Assembly: GCF_000196875.2 (NCBI RefSeq)
Contig: NC_014532.2
Location: 2,914,001 to 2,978,000, forward strand
From: Halomonas elongata DSM 2581
Lineage (GTDB): Bacteria; Pseudomonadota; Gammaproteobacteria; Pseudomonadales; Halomonadaceae
Length of the DNA stretch: 64,000 bases
Direction of reading: 5' to 3'
The first letter of the stretch is position 1. The number at the start of each line of letters is the position of its first letter. Position numbers and translations under genes: made by a program. Below, one piece after another: positions 38,880 through 48,945 of this stretch. Below the pieces are notes generated by a model that saw only the letters and a list, made by a program, of their open reading frames with translations, was not told the DNA's origin and did no database searches.

Positions 38880-41696
38880 ATGACATTGCTCTGGATAGCG
38901 CTGCTTCCCCTTCTCGGCGTGCTGGTACCGGCGTTCGGTGCACGTCTCAAGCGCCCGGCCTGCTCGCTGATAACGGCGCTGCTGCCGGCCGTGGCCCTGT
39001 TGCTGACCCTGGCACAGATTCCCGCGCTCGCCGATGGCGAGACACTGCGTTTCGCTGTCGACTGGGTACCTGCATTGGGGATGGAATTCGCCTTCAGGCT
39101 GGATGGCCTGTCGGTGCTCTTCAACCTGCTGATCCTGGGCATTGGCCTGCTGATCCTGCTCTATGCCCATTACTACCTGGCGCCAGAGGAACCCTACGGG
39201 CGCTTCTATGCTTATCTGATCCTGTTCATGGCCTCCATGGTCGGCATCGCCATGGCCGACAACCTGCTGCTGCTGTGGATGTTCTGGGAGCTCACCAGTC
39301 TGTCGTCCTTCCTGCTGATCGGCTTCTGGTCGCACCGCAGCGATGCCCGCAAGGGCGCACGCATGGCACTGGCGGTCACCGGCGCCGGTGGCCTGGCCCT
39401 GCTGGCCGGGCTGCTGCTGCTCGGCGACATGGTCGGCAGCTTCGACATGAACCGGGTACTGGCCAGTGGCGACATCATCCTGGCCGATGACCGCTACCCA
39501 CTGGCTCTGGGCCTGATACTGCTCGGTGCCTTCGCCAAGTCGGCCCAGTTCCCCTTCCACTTCTGGCTGCCCCATGCCATGGCCGCGCCCACGCCGGTCT
39601 CGGCCTATCTGCACTCCGCCACCATGGTCAAGGCGGGAATCCTGTTGATGGCCCGCCTCCACCCGGCCATCGCCGGCAGCGAGCTCTGGACCCTGGTGGT
39701 CACCCTGGTCGGCATGACGACGCTGGTCTACGGCGCCTGGTTCGCGCTATTGAAGACCGATCTCAAGGGTATCCTGGCCTTTTCCACGGTCAGTCACCTG
39801 GGCCTGATCACCGCCCTGCTGGGCATCGGCACGCCCATGGCGGTACTGGCCGCGCTGTTCCACATTCTCAATCACGCCACCTTCAAGGCGGCGCTGTTCA
39901 TGAGTTCGGGGATCATCGATCACGAGGCCGGCACCCGGGAACTGTCACGCCTCGGCGGTCTGCGCCGGGCCATGCCGGTCACCGCCCTGCTGACCTCGAT
40001 CCTCGCGGCGGCCATGGCCGGGGTTCCCTTGCTCAACGGCTTCATCTCCAAGGAGATGTTCTTCACCAGCTCCACCGAAGCCAGCATGCTCGGTGGGATC
40101 AGCTGGTTACTGCCGGTGCTGGCCACGCTGGGCGGCATCCTCTCGGTGGCCTACTCGCTGCGCCTGGTGTATGCGGTCTTCTTCAAGCCCGCCCGTGAGG
40201 CACCGCCCAAGTCACCTCACGAGCCGCCTCGCCTGATGCGGGCGCCAGTCGAACTGCTGGCGGTACTCTGCATCCTGGTGGGGGTGCTGCCCTCGCCGCT
40301 GGCCGGCGGTTTGCTCGACCTGGCCACCCGGGCGGTGCTCGGCGAACCCATGGAGTTCCACCTGGCCATCTGGCACGGCGTCAACCTGCCACTGCTGATG
40401 AGCGTGATCGCCCTGGTCGCCGGCGTCGGCACCTATCTGGGGCATCGTTACCTGCGGCGCTTCCACAAGGGCTTCAAGCCGGTGGATGCGCGCCAGGTGT
40501 TCGAAGGCTCGGTCCAGTACGTCGGCCGCCATGCCGAGACACTGCTCGGGCGCTTCGACAACGCCTCTCTACAGCGCTACATGAGCCTGCTGCTGTGTAC
40601 CGCACTGGTACTGGCCGGTCTGGGGCTGTTCATGATGCCGGACCTGGCCGGGGACCAGCCCACCGGCGAGGTCGACGGCGTGCTGCTGACCGGTGCCATT
40701 CTGCTGATGTTCAGCGGCATTGCCACGGTCGCCACCCATCGCTATCGCCTGATATCGCTGCTGATGCTGTCGATGGTGGGGCTGCTGGTCTCGCTGACCT
40801 TCGCCCGTTTCTCCGCTCCCGACCTGGCCCTGACCCAGCTCTCGGTGGAAGTGGTGACCATGATCCTGCTGATGCTGGCACTGTTCTTCCTGCCCCAGAA
40901 GACGCCGCGGGAATCCTCGATGCCGCGCAATCTGCGCGATGGCGTGCTGGCCTCCCTGCTGGGCACGGTCATCGCCAGCCTCAATTACGCCGTCCTGACC
41001 CGCGACAACGCCAGCATATCCGGCTTTTTCATCGACAACAGCGTGCCCGGCGGCGGCGGCCATAACGTGGTCAACGTCATCCTGGTCGACTTCCGCGGCT
41101 TCGATACCCTGGGCGAGATCACCGTACTGGCCATCGCCGGCCTGGCCATCCTGAAGCTGCTCAACCGCCTGCGCCTGTTCATGCCGCACAGCGATTCCGA
41201 GGGCCGGCTCTGGTCACCGGATCGTTATCCGATGATCCTGACCACCATCTCCCAGGCCTTGCTGCCCCTGGCCCTGCTGGTCTCGGTATTCATCTTCCTG
41301 CGCGGCCACAACCTGCCCGGCGGCGGCTTCATCGCCGGCCTGATCACCGCCGTGGCGCTGATCCTGCTCTACATGGCCCGAGGCGTGGAGTGGGCCCAGG
41401 CGCGTCTCGACTTCCAGTACCAGCCCGTCGCCATCACCGGGGTCGGCCTGGCCACCCTGACCGGCGTCGGCAGTTGGCTGTTCGGCCAACCCTTCCTGAC
41501 GTCGTCATTCGGACACTTCCATCTGCCGGTGATCGGCGATTTCGAACTGGCCACCGCCATGATCTTCGATCTCGGTGTCTACCTGGCCGTGGTCGGCGCC
41601 ACGCTGATGATCCTGGCCAACCTCGGCAAGCTGACCACACCCCACCGACCGACCAAGGACAGCGGCACCGCTGCCCCCAGCGAGGAGACGAGTTGA
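38880..41696 (+). CDS. mrpA: fused Mrp Na+/H+ antiporter subunits A and B, cluster 2
   Basis: A 938-residue fusion. The N-terminal half is a NuoL-like channel ([36 protein letters not shown]). MbhD/MbhE domains follow ([19 protein letters not shown]). The last 150 or so residues are a complete MrpB domain ([30 protein letters not shown]). This A-B fusion defines group 2 systems such as rhizobial Pha. The ATG overlaps nothing upstream, and an AGGAT lies about 10 nt before it. Confidence 0.93.
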   Translation: MTLLWIALLPLLGVLVPAFGARLKRPACSLITALLPAVALLLTLAQIPALADGETLRFAVDWVPALGMEFAFRLDGLSVLFNLLILGIGLLILLYAHYYLAPEEPYGRFYAYLILFMASMVGIAMADNLLLLWMFWELTSLSSFLLIGFWSHRSDARKGARMALAVTGAGGLALLAGLLLLGDMVGSFDMNRVLASGDIILADDRYPLALGLILLGAFAKSAQFPFHFWLPHAMAAPTPVSAYLHSATMVKAGILLMARLHPAIAGSELWTLVVTLVGMTTLVYGAWFALLKTDLKGILAFSTVSHLGLITALLGIGTPMAVLAALFHILNHATFKAALFMSSGIIDHEAGTRELSRLGGLRRAMPVTALLTSILAAAMAGVPLLNGFISKEMFFTSSTEASMLGGISWLLPVLATLGGILSVAYSLRLVYAVFFKPAREAPPKSPHEPPRLMRAPVELLAVLCILVGVLPSPLAGGLLDLATRAVLGEPMEFHLAIWHGVNLPLLMSVIALVAGVGTYLGHRYLRRFHKGFKPVDARQVFEGSVQYVGRHAETLLGRFDNASLQRYMSLLLCTALVLAGLGLFMMPDLAGDQPTGEVDGVLLTGAILLMFSGIATVATHRYRLISLLMLSMVGLLVSLTFARFSAPDLALTQLSVEVVTMILLMLALFFLPQKTPRESSMPRNLRDGVLASLLGTVIASLNYAVLTRDNASISGFFIDNSVPGGGGHNVVNVILVDFRGFDTLGEITVLAIAGLAILKLLNRLRLFMPHSDSEGRLWSPDRYPMILTTISQALLPLALLVSVFIFLRGHNLPGGGFIAGLITAVALILLYMARGVEWAQARLDFQYQPVAITGVGLATLTGVGSWLFGQPFLTSSFGHFHLPVIGDFELATAMIFDLGVYLAVVGATLMILANLGKLTTPHRPTKDSGTAAPSEETS

Positions 41697-42043
41697 TGGA
41701 AAGCCTCTATGCCATCACCACCGGCGTGCTCAGCGCCTGTGGCCTCTATCTGACACTACGGGGCAGGACCTTCCCCGTAGTGGTCGGTCTGACCCTGTTG
41801 TCCTATGCGGTCAACCTCTTCCTGTTCTCCATGGGCGGACTGACCACCGACGGCGCTGCCGTCGTCAACGGCGAAGGCAGCTATGCCGATCCGCTCCCCC
41901 AGGCCCTGGTGCTGACCGCCATCGTCATCGGCTTCGCCATGACTGCCTTCGCGGTCATCCTGGCCATGCGCGCCCGGGGCGACATGGGCAATGATCATGT
42001 CGATGGCCGCAAGCATGAGGATCGAGAGGAGACGCGTCGGTGA
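41696..42043 (+). CDS. mrpC: Mrp Na+/H+ antiporter subunit C, cluster 2
   Basis: A 115-residue NuoK-like subunit starting [20 protein letters not shown], with SYAVNLFLFSMGG and [19 protein letters not shown]. Its ATG shares a base with the mrpA' stop, and its own stop lies in the mrpD GTG. Confidence 0.92.
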   Translation: MESLYAITTGVLSACGLYLTLRGRTFPVVVGLTLLSYAVNLFLFSMGGLTTDGAAVVNGEGSYADPLPQALVLTAIVIGFAMTAFAVILAMRARGDMGNDHVDGRKHEDREETRR

Positions 42044-43551
42044 TACAGCATCTGATCGTCCTGCCCATCGTCCTGCCGCTCATCGTGGGCATCGTGCTGC
42101 TGCGCTCGCGCTTCGGCAGCTCGCGTTTCAAGCGTATCGCGAGCGTCATCGCCACCCTGGCACTCGCCGCCATCTCACTGGCCTTGCTGCTGCGTGCCGC
42201 CGATGGCGAGATCGCCTACTACGCCCTCGGCGGCTGGCAGCCTCCCTTCGGCATCGTGCTGGTGCTCGACCGGCTCTCGGCCCTGATGGTGATGCTCACC
42301 TCGGTGTTGGCGATCGGTTGCGTGATCTTCGCCTGTGGAGGGGACGACGAGAAGGGCAGCAATTTCCACGGGCTCTTCCAGCTCCAGTTGATGGGCATCA
42401 ACGGCGCCTTCCTGACCGGCGACCTGTTCAACCTCTTCGTCTTCTTCGAGGTGCTGCTGCTGGCCTCCTATGCCCTGCTGCTGCACGGCGGCGGCAAGTC
42501 GCGCATCCAGTCGGCCGTGCATTACGTGGTGCTCAACCTGGCCGGCTCGGCGCTGTTCCTGATCGCCGTGGGCGTGCTCTATGGCGCCACCGGTACCCTC
42601 AACATGGCCGACATGGCAGCACGTCTGGGCGAGTTGCCCGCCGAACGCAGCGGACTGGTCACCGCCGGCGCCCTGCTGCTGCTGGTGGTATTCGGCCTGA
42701 AGGCCGCCATCCTGCCACTCTACTTCTGGCTGCCGCGCGCCTATGCCGCCGCACCGGCACCGGTGGCGGCGCTGTTCGCCATCATGACCAAGGTCGGTGT
42801 CTATGCCATCCTGCGGGTCTACTCACTGATCTTCGGCCAGCAGGCCGGCGAGCTCGCCTCCCTCGAGCAACCCTGGGTATGGTGGCTGGCACTCGCCACC
42901 CTGGTCGCTGCCACCATCGGCGTGCTGGCGGCCCGTGACCTGCGCCTGCTGGTCGCCTATCTCGTCCTGGTATCCGCCGGCACCCTGCTCGCCGGGGTCG
43001 GCATGGACACGCCCGAGGCCACCGCCTCGCTGCTCTATTACCTGGTGCATACCACCCTGGTGACCGGCGGTCTCTTCCTGCTGGCAGACATGATCGGCCA
43101 GCAGCGCGGCAAGGCCGGCACCCGCATCGTCAAGGGCCGCCCCCTGGTCCAGGGCGGGGCCCTGGCAGGGCTGTTCTTCCTCGGTGCCTCCGCCGTGGCC
43201 GGCCTGCCCCCGCTGTCCGGCGCCATCGGCAAGGCACTGTTGATGCATGCCGCCGATGCCGGGCAACGCCCCTGGCTCTGGCCCATCCTGCTGATCAGTG
43301 GCCTGTGCGCCATCATCGCCCTTTCCCGGGCGGGATCGACGCTGTTCTGGCGCAGCAACGAAGGTGAACCGGGCGGAGACAGGCTCCCGCGCCAACAATG
43401 GATAGGCGTGACCCTGCTGCTCGCCACCTCACCACTGCTGGTGGCCCTGGCCGGACCGGTCAGCGACTACACCCGGGCCACCGCCGACCAGCTGGCCAAC
43501 CCCGATGCTCTGGTGAGCGCATTATTGCCCGACAACGGAGGCGCCCCATGA
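42040..43551 (+). CDS. mrpD: Mrp Na+/H+ antiporter subunit D, cluster 2
   Basis: A 503-residue NuoN/M-like channel subunit. GDLFNLFVFFEVLLLASYAL and FGLKAAILPLYFWLPRAYAA carry the conserved Glu and Lys. It starts with GTG (GTGATACAG) overlapping the mrpC stop. It is clearly diverged from the cluster 1 MrpD, so the clusters are not a recent duplication. Confidence 0.93.
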   Translation: MIQHLIVLPIVLPLIVGIVLLRSRFGSSRFKRIASVIATLALAAISLALLLRAADGEIAYYALGGWQPPFGIVLVLDRLSALMVMLTSVLAIGCVIFACGGDDEKGSNFHGLFQLQLMGINGAFLTGDLFNLFVFFEVLLLASYALLLHGGGKSRIQSAVHYVVLNLAGSALFLIAVGVLYGATGTLNMADMAARLGELPAERSGLVTAGALLLLVVFGLKAAILPLYFWLPRAYAAAPAPVAALFAIMTKVGVYAILRVYSLIFGQQAGELASLEQPWVWWLALATLVAATIGVLAARDLRLLVAYLVLVSAGTLLAGVGMDTPEATASLLYYLVHTTLVTGGLFLLADMIGQQRGKAGTRIVKGRPLVQGGALAGLFFLGASAVAGLPPLSGAIGKALLMHAADAGQRPWLWPILLISGLCAIIALSRAGSTLFWRSNEGEPGGDRLPRQQWIGVTLLLATSPLLVALAGPVSDYTRATADQLANPDALVSALLPDNGGAP

Positions 43552-44045
43552 TCAAGCCGAGACGCTGGCTCCCCATTCCCCTGTTGTCGTTGCTGCTGCT
43601 GGTGGTCTGGCTGCTGATGGTGCGCAGCCTGTCGCCGGGCCATATCCTGCTGGGCAGTGCCCTGGCGGTGGCCATCCCGCTGTACACCTACCGCTTCTGG
43701 GACGTCCAGCCGAGCGTTCGTCGTCCTGGCCTGCTGCTGCGCTTCGTGCTCCGCGTGCTGGGCGATATCATCATCGCCAACTTCCATGTCGCCTGGTTGA
43801 TCATCAACCCCTGGCGACGCACGCGCCCGCACTTCGTGGAATATCCGCTGATGCTGCAGGAGCGCTTCACCATTACCCTGCTGGCCAACACCATCAGCCT
43901 CACGCCGGGGACGGTCTCGGCCAACCTGCGCATGGATGGCAAGACCCTGCTGATCCACGCGCTGGACGTGGATGATGACGAAGCGCTCATCGAACAGATC
44001 CGCGAGCGCTACGAGCGACCGCTCAAGGAGATCTACGAATGCTAG
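43548..44045 (+). CDS. mrpE: Mrp Na+/H+ antiporter subunit E, cluster 2
   Basis: A 165-residue subunit starting MIKPRRWLPIPLLSLLLLVV, with two or three membrane helices and the ANTISLTPGTVSANLRMDGK motif. The ATG overlaps the mrpD stop by four bases. The stop overlaps mrpF by seven bases. Confidence 0.92.
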   Translation: MIKPRRWLPIPLLSLLLLVVWLLMVRSLSPGHILLGSALAVAIPLYTYRFWDVQPSVRRPGLLLRFVLRVLGDIIIANFHVAWLIINPWRRTRPHFVEYPLMLQERFTITLLANTISLTPGTVSANLRMDGKTLLIHALDVDDDEALIEQIRERYERPLKEIYEC

Positions 44046-44308
44046 ACATCGCGCTGAAGATCAGCCTGGCCCTGGTGCTGGTCGCCATTCTGCTCAACAC
44101 CTATCGCCTGTCGGTCGGCCCCGACATGCCGGACCGCATCCTGGCGCTGGACACCATGTACGTGAACTCCATTGCACTGATCGTGCTGATGGGGCTGTGG
44201 CTCAATACCAAGACGTACTTCGAGGCCGCATTGCTGATCGCCATGCTCGGTTTCATCAGTACCGTGGCCGTGTGCAAGTATCTGTTGCGCGGCGACATCA
44301 TCGAATAG
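44039..44308 (+). CDS. mrpF: Mrp Na+/H+ antiporter subunit F, cluster 2
   Basis: An 89-residue protein with three helices and the signature RLSVGPDMPDRILALDTMYV. It overlaps the mrpE end; mrpG starts 15 nt later. Confidence 0.92.
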   Translation: MLDIALKISLALVLVAILLNTYRLSVGPDMPDRILALDTMYVNSIALIVLMGLWLNTKTYFEAALLIAMLGFISTVAVCKYLLRGDIIE

Positions 44309-44323
44309 CGGGAGCAAGCCACC

Positions 44324-44719
44324 ATGTCGATCTATGTGATCCTAGAAGGCGTGATTTCATTCTTTCTGATCGCCGGCGGCGCCTTCATCTTCATCGGCTC
44401 GCTGGGCATGACCCACCTGCGGGACTTCTACATGCGCCTGCATGGCCCGACCAAGGCCACCACCATGGGCATCGGCTGCATCCTGGTGGCCTCGATGCTG
44501 TACTTCGGCATCATCGACAACTATCCCGTGGTCCAGGAATTGCTGATCACCCTGTTCCTGTTCATCACCGCGCCCGTCAGCGCTCACCTGCTGGCCAAGA
44601 CGGGCCTGCACCAGCAGCTCAAGCATGTGGACAAGACCCAGGGCCAACCGGCCGAGTTGCGGGACGAGGAAGTCGGGAAGAAGCCGGTGCCGCACCATCC
44701 CGATGCCGGACACGACTAG
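44324..44719 (+). CDS. mrpG: Mrp Na+/H+ antiporter subunit G, cluster 2
   Basis: A 131-residue subunit with the MTHLRDFYMRLHGPTKATTM family segment and two more helices. It has a charged cytoplasmic tail. GGGAG precedes the ATG. It is the last gene of cluster 2, convergent with hemH; an 8-bp hairpin (44740-44747 with 44755-44762) without a T tract spans the gap into the hemH stop. Confidence 0.92.
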   Translation: MSIYVILEGVISFFLIAGGAFIFIGSLGMTHLRDFYMRLHGPTKATTMGIGCILVASMLYFGIIDNYPVVQELLITLFLFITAPVSAHLLAKTGLHQQLKHVDKTQGQPAELRDEEVGKKPVPHHPDAGHD

Positions 44720-44746
44720 CGAACTAGCGGGGCATGCACTGCCGGC

Positions 44747-45802
44747 TCAGAGCCAGCCGGCAAGCTCCCGTTCGACGATGGCCGTCAGCGCCTGGATATG
44801 GTCATCGCGCGCATTGAGGCACGGCACATAGGTGAAGGTCTCGCCACCGGCATCGAGAAAGGCGCCGCGAATTTCCTCTTCGATCTCCTCCAGGGTCTCC
44901 ACGCAGTCGGCGGAGAAGGCCGGTGACACCACGGCAATGTGCCGGATACCCTGCCGGGCCAGCTCGGCGACATGCTCCACGGTGGCGGGCCCGACCCACT
45001 CCTCGGGCCCGAACTTCGACTGGAAGGTAGTGACGATGGCATCGTCATCCAGCCCCAGTTGTTCCTGCAACAGCCTCGTGGTCTTGCGGCAATGGCAGTA
45101 GTAGGGGTCGCCTTCTTCGAGAAAGCGCTTGGGGACGCCATGGTAGGAGGCCACCAGTACCTCGGGACGGGTCGTGGCGGCAGCATAGGCTTCACGCACC
45201 GAGGCGCTCAGGGCCTCGAGGTAGGCCGGATGCTCGAAATAGGCCGGCACGGTCCGGATCGCCGGCTGCCACTTGAGCTTCATCAGGGTCCGGAAGGCCT
45301 GGTCATTGGCCGTTGCGGTCGTCGGCGAGCCGTACTGCGGGTACAGCGGAAAGAACAGGATTCGCTCACAGCCATTGGCCTGCAAGCGTTTCAGCACGCT
45401 CTCGGTCGACGGATTGCCGTAGCGCATGCAGAACGCCACTTCGACCCGCTCCCCATAGACACGCTCGAGTTCCACGGCGAGCTTGTCGGTCTGCTCGCGG
45501 GTAATGGTCAGCAAGGGACTTTCGTCCCGTTCCCGGTTCCAGATACCACGATAGGCCTTGCCAGAGGCAAAGGGACGGCGGCTGAGGATCACCAGTTGCA
45601 GCAGCGGCTGCCACAACCAGGGCGAATAGTCGACGACACGACGATCGGAGAGAAATTCACTCAGATAGCGCCGCACCGACCAGTAGTCGGTCGCGTCCGG
45701 GGTTCCGAGATTGGCCAGTACCACACCGACCTTGCCGCCTACCGGCTCGGGATGCCCGTCAGGCACCTGATGCAGGGGCGCCATTTCCTCGGAAGCTGCC
45801 AT
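44747..45802 (-). CDS. hemH: ferrochelatase
   Basis: HemH inserts Fe2+ into protoporphyrin IX. The 351-residue product starts MAASEEMAPLHQVPDGHPEP. Conserved parts are VGVVLANLGTPDATDYWSV, LFFPLYPQYGSPTTAT, the active-site LVASYHGVPKRFLEEGDPYY histidine, and VVSPAFSADCVETLEEI. The ATG at 45802 follows AGGAGA. A weak minus-strand promoter (TTGTAC 45895-45900, TATAAC 45874-45879, spacer 15) may drive it. Confidence 0.95.
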   Translation of the reverse strand: MAASEEMAPLHQVPDGHPEPVGGKVGVVLANLGTPDATDYWSVRRYLSEFLSDRRVVDYSPWLWQPLLQLVILSRRPFASGKAYRGIWNRERDESPLLTITREQTDKLAVELERVYGERVEVAFCMRYGNPSTESVLKRLQANGCERILFFPLYPQYGSPTTATANDQAFRTLMKLKWQPAIRTVPAYFEHPAYLEALSASVREAYAAATTRPEVLVASYHGVPKRFLEEGDPYYCHCRKTTRLLQEQLGLDDDAIVTTFQSKFGPEEWVGPATVEHVAELARQGIRHIAVVSPAFSADCVETLEEIEEEIRGAFLDAGGETFTYVPCLNARDDHIQALTAIVERELAGWL

Positions 45803-46142
45803 GTCGAAGTCTCCTGTTGCGGGCCATGGGCGGACCACAAGGATACCATCGGCGCCTCGAGCGGCGGAATAGAGTTATACTATCAAACCAATTTGTACAA
45901 GATTTGACCAAGAAAAAGTCCTGCCCGGCAATCCCGATCCAGTTCTCCGACGGCAGTACAACAGCGGGGTCCGTCGCGGCCCATGTACCGGCGGCCCGAC
46001 GGTCATTGCGTCCATTCGAGCTGGACGTCCATTCATGCGGGAAATGGCGGGAGAGAAAATATCGGCTCGTCAGGGTCGGAGCCGAATGTAGTGGTCAGGA
46101 AATCAGAATGGGCGGGATGATACGGATGGTTGCCGGGTCGGC
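45803..46142. other. 340-nt intergenic region upstream of hemH
   Basis: It contains the possible hemH promoter and a near-palindrome centred on TTGTACAA (AATTTGTACAAGATT, 45890-45904) overlapping the -35. Two GTCCATTC copies lie near 46009-46035. No ORF with a credible start or codon pattern was found. Confidence 0.5.
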
Positions 46143-46445
46143 TCAGAAGGCCAGCGGCATGCGTGCGTTCAATGGATCGCGATATCGGGCCCGGTGGCCG
46201 ATCATCTCGTCCTCGGGTGCCTGTTCCACCAGGTAGGCGCGATGAATGTCGGCGCGCTTGAGTTCCAGATAGACATCGTCCAGCGTCCGGAACAGCACCG
46301 GCTTGCCGGCACGGGTCAGCATGTGGCGCTGCCCTTCCACGTCTTCGAGTTCCACCTGGTAGAAACGGTTGCCCGCATGACCGATCACGCGGATTTCGAA
46401 ATTGTCGTGCCGGGCCACGAAGGCCTTGAGGTCGTTGAGGTCCAT
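46143..46445 (-). CDS. DUF6482-like conserved small protein
   Basis: A 100-residue soluble protein of unknown function, starting MDLNDLKAFVARHDNFEIRV. It alternates strands and short helices (FYQVELEDVEGQRHMLT, LDDVYLELKRADIHRAYLVE). The pattern recalls a family seen in Pseudomonas and Halomonas (DUF6482), from memory. GGAGG lies 6 nt before the ATG at 46445, which decides the start. It has no membrane segment or cysteines. Confidence 0.7.
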   Translation of the reverse strand: MDLNDLKAFVARHDNFEIRVIGHAGNRFYQVELEDVEGQRHMLTRAGKPVLFRTLDDVYLELKRADIHRAYLVEQAPEDEMIGHRARYRDPLNARMPLAF

Positions 46446-46563
46446 GAGTCCCTCCATCAGGGAGTCGGCTTGAGTGGATCGGCTCCAGACTGAGGATGTC
46501 GCATGACATCCGGATGACCGATCCGTGTCGCCTGTGTGACTGATGGCGGGCTCAGGGGTTCCG

Positions 46564-46857
46564 CTACTGGTACTCCGAGGGATCGATGGCCTTGCCCAGA
46601 GAATTGCGGTCGACCCAATTGCCGGCCTTGGTCTCCTTGTAGCGCAGCACCACCCGGTCGCCGACCGCGACGGGCAGTTCGGCATCCTCGGTCTGATAGC
46701 TGTAGTGCTCGCCATCCACGACCAGTTGATAACGATACAGATCGGGCATGCCCAGCCATTCCTTGAATGGCCCTTCCCGTTCCACCGATTGCAGTTCGCC
46801 ACGCGCCTCGAGCTTCGGGGCGCGGCGACGGTTGCCGCGTCGGAATCCGCCTGCCAT
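46564..46857 (-). CDS. hypothetical protein, 97 aa
   Basis: Not recognised. The product starts MAGGFRRGNRRRAPKLEARG, a strongly basic N-terminus. A beta-rich part follows (YRYQLVVDGEHYSYQTED), then PVAVGDRVVLRYKETKAGNW, which reads like a small SH3/OB-type barrel. GGAGGAG lies just before the ATG, and a good promoter lies directly upstream. The codon use resembles its neighbours, so I regard it as a real gene. It may be nucleic-acid binding, but this is a guess from charge and fold. Confidence 0.65.
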   Translation of the reverse strand: MAGGFRRGNRRRAPKLEARGELQSVEREGPFKEWLGMPDLYRYQLVVDGEHYSYQTEDAELPVAVGDRVVLRYKETKAGNWVDRNSLGKAIDPSEYQ

Positions 46858-46889
46858 GGTGCTCCTCCAGTATGCTGTTGGGGGGTCGG

Positions 46890-46917
46890 ATTATACGGGG
46901 CTCGCCCGCCGGCTCAA
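46890..46917 (-). promoter_or_regulatory. sigma-70 promoter of the 97-aa gene
   Basis: On the minus strand -35 TTGAGC (46912-46917), a 16-nt spacer and a consensus -10 TATAAT (46890-46895) lie between the dnaB stop and the small gene, about 30 nt before its ATG. Confidence 0.65.
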
Positions 46918-46927
46918 GCGTCGCGAC

Positions 46928-48316
46928 TCATTCGCCGAAATCGCCTCCATAGCTGTCGGGTGCGAGATCCTCGAAGCGTGTGTACTTGCCGATGAAGGCC
47001 ATGTGCACCGTACCGATGGGACCATTACGCTGCTTGCCGATGATGAATTCCGCCAGCCCCTGATTGTCCGGGTTATCCGGATTGTAGACCTCATCGCGGT
47101 AAACGAAACCGATGATATCGGCATCCTGCTCGATGGCGCCCGACTCGCGCAGGTCCGACATCACCGGACGTTTGTTGGGCCGCTGCTCCAGGGAGCGGTT
47201 GAGCTGGGAGAGACACACCACCGGACAACCGAATTCCTTGGCCAGGCCCTTCATCGAGCGCGATATCTCCGAGATCTCGCCGGTGCGATTCTCGGAGTAG
47301 CCGGGAATCTGCATCAACTGCAGGTAGTCGATCATGATCAACGACAGGTTGCCGTGCTCGCGCACCACCCGCCGGATGCGCGAGCGCATCTCGTTGGGTG
47401 ACAAAGCCGCCGTGTCGTCGATGAACAGCTTCTTGTCCTTGAGCAGGTTCACCGCCGAGGTGAGCCGTGGCCAGTCCTCGTCCTCCAGCTGGCCGGTACG
47501 CACCCGTGTCTGGTCGATGCGTCCGAGGGACGACAGCATCCTCAGCATCAATGCCTCCGCGGGCATCTCCATGGAGAACACCATCACCGGCTGGTCGCTG
47601 GAAATCACCGCATGCTCGACCAGGTTCATGGCGAAGGTGGTCTTGCCCATCGAGGGTCGTCCGGCAATGATCACCAGGTCGGACGGCTGCAGGCCGGACG
47701 TCATGTCGTCGAGATCACGGAAGCCGGTGGACAGACCGGTCATCTCGCCCTGCATGTTGAACAGCTCGTCGATACGGTCCACGGCCTTGGCCAGCAGATC
47801 GCTCATGCCGATGGGACCACCGGACTTGGGCCTTTCCTCGCTGATCTGGAAGACCAGTCGCTCGGCCTCGTTGACGAGCTCGTCGGCAGGACGCCCCTGA
47901 GGCGCGAAGGCACTTTCCGCCACCTGATTGGCGGCGCGGATCAGCTTGCGCAGGGTGGCCCGCTCGCGAACGATATCGGCATAGGCGCGGATATTGCTCG
48001 CCGAAGGCGTATTGCGCGCCAGCTCCGCCAGATAGGCCAGGCCGCCCACGGTATCAAGCTGGTCGCGACCTTCCAGCGCCTCCGACAGCGTCACCACGTC
48101 CATGGGACGAGCTTCCTCGGCAAGCTGGCCCATGACGTTGAAGATCAGGCGATGTTCGTAACGGTAGAAATCATCCGCCACCAGCCGATCGGCGACATTG
48201 TCCCAGGCGGCGTTATCGAGCATCAGGCCGCCGAGCACCGACTGTTCGGCCTCCAGCGAATGAGGCGGCACCTTGAGCGCCGCGGTTTCCTTGTCGAGCT
48301 CGAGGGATTCATTCAT
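46928..48316 (-). CDS. dnaB: replicative DNA helicase DnaB
   Basis: DnaB is the hexameric fork helicase that recruits DnaG. The 462-residue product starts MNESLELDKETAALKVPPHS. The N-terminal DnaB domain is followed by the RecA-like core with Walker A IIAGRPSMGKTT, Walker B LIMIDYLQLM and GAIEQDADIIGFVYRDE. The length is close to the E. coli protein (471). It follows rplI after a strong terminator, so it probably has readthrough or its own promoter. Confidence 0.97.
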   Translation of the reverse strand: MNESLELDKETAALKVPPHSLEAEQSVLGGLMLDNAAWDNVADRLVADDFYRYEHRLIFNVMGQLAEEARPMDVVTLSEALEGRDQLDTVGGLAYLAELARNTPSASNIRAYADIVRERATLRKLIRAANQVAESAFAPQGRPADELVNEAERLVFQISEERPKSGGPIGMSDLLAKAVDRIDELFNMQGEMTGLSTGFRDLDDMTSGLQPSDLVIIAGRPSMGKTTFAMNLVEHAVISSDQPVMVFSMEMPAEALMLRMLSSLGRIDQTRVRTGQLEDEDWPRLTSAVNLLKDKKLFIDDTAALSPNEMRSRIRRVVREHGNLSLIMIDYLQLMQIPGYSENRTGEISEISRSMKGLAKEFGCPVVCLSQLNRSLEQRPNKRPVMSDLRESGAIEQDADIIGFVYRDEVYNPDNPDNQGLAEFIIGKQRNGPIGTVHMAFIGKYTRFEDLAPDSYGGDFGE

Positions 48317-48417
48317 GACAGCGAGGGCCCTTGGCGAAATCGGCGCCACCATTCTACCCGAAGGGGATAGATGACCCCACGCCCGGGAGGTGACACGCAA
48401 ACGATCAACAAACGATC

Positions 48418-48451
48418 AAAAAAAGGGGCGCGAGGATAGCCCTCGCGCCCC
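48418..48451 (-). terminator. intrinsic terminator after rplI
   Basis: An 11-bp stem (GGGGCGCGAGG 48425-48435 with CCTCGCGCCCC 48441-48451) and 5-nt loop is followed on the minus strand by seven T (48418-48424). It ends the rpsF-rpsR-DUF2232-rplI operon. Confidence 0.92.
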
Positions 48452-48483
48452 CTGGACATCCACGTGGACGTCGCCGGTCGGGC

Positions 48484-48930
48484 TTACTCGCCCACGACCA
48501 CGATGCGCACAGTGGCGTCGACTTCGGCATGCAGGTGCAGTTCGATGTCGTATTCGCCGGTCTGGCGAATCGGTCCCTGCGGCATGCGAACTTCGCTCTT
48601 GGCCACTTCGATGCCGGCAGAGGAGATCGCCTCGGCCAGATCCCGCGGACCAATGGAACCGAACAGCTTGCCTTCGTCACCGCTCTTGGCGACCAGCGAC
48701 AGTTCGATGTCGTTGAGCTGTTCGGCGCGGGCCTCGGCCTCGGCCTTGCGCTCGGCCGCTTCGGCCTCGAGCTCGGCGCGCTGGGCTTCGAACGCTGCGA
48801 TGTTGTCCTTGGTGGCCGGCACGGCAAGGCCGTAGGGCACCAGGTAGTTGCGGCCATAACCGGGCTTGACGTTGACCTGGTCACCCAGGCCGCCCAGCTT
48901 GCCAATCTTGTCGAGCAGAATGACTTCCAT
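48484..48930 (-). CDS. rplI: 50S ribosomal protein L9
   Basis: L9 has two globular domains joined by a long helix. The 148-residue product starts [20 protein letters not shown] and contains [20 protein letters not shown]. The Glu/Ala-rich connecting helix is seen around residues 45-75. It is the last ribosomal gene of the rpsF operon. Confidence 0.97.
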   Translation of the reverse strand: MEVILLDKIGKLGGLGDQVNVKPGYGRNYLVPYGLAVPATKDNIAAFEAQRAELEAEAAERKAEAEARAEQLNDIELSLVAKSGDEGKLFGSIGPRDLAEAISSAGIEVAKSEVRMPQGPIRQTGEYDIELHLHAEVDATVRIVVVGE

Positions 48931-48945
48931 CTCGTTAACCTCTTG

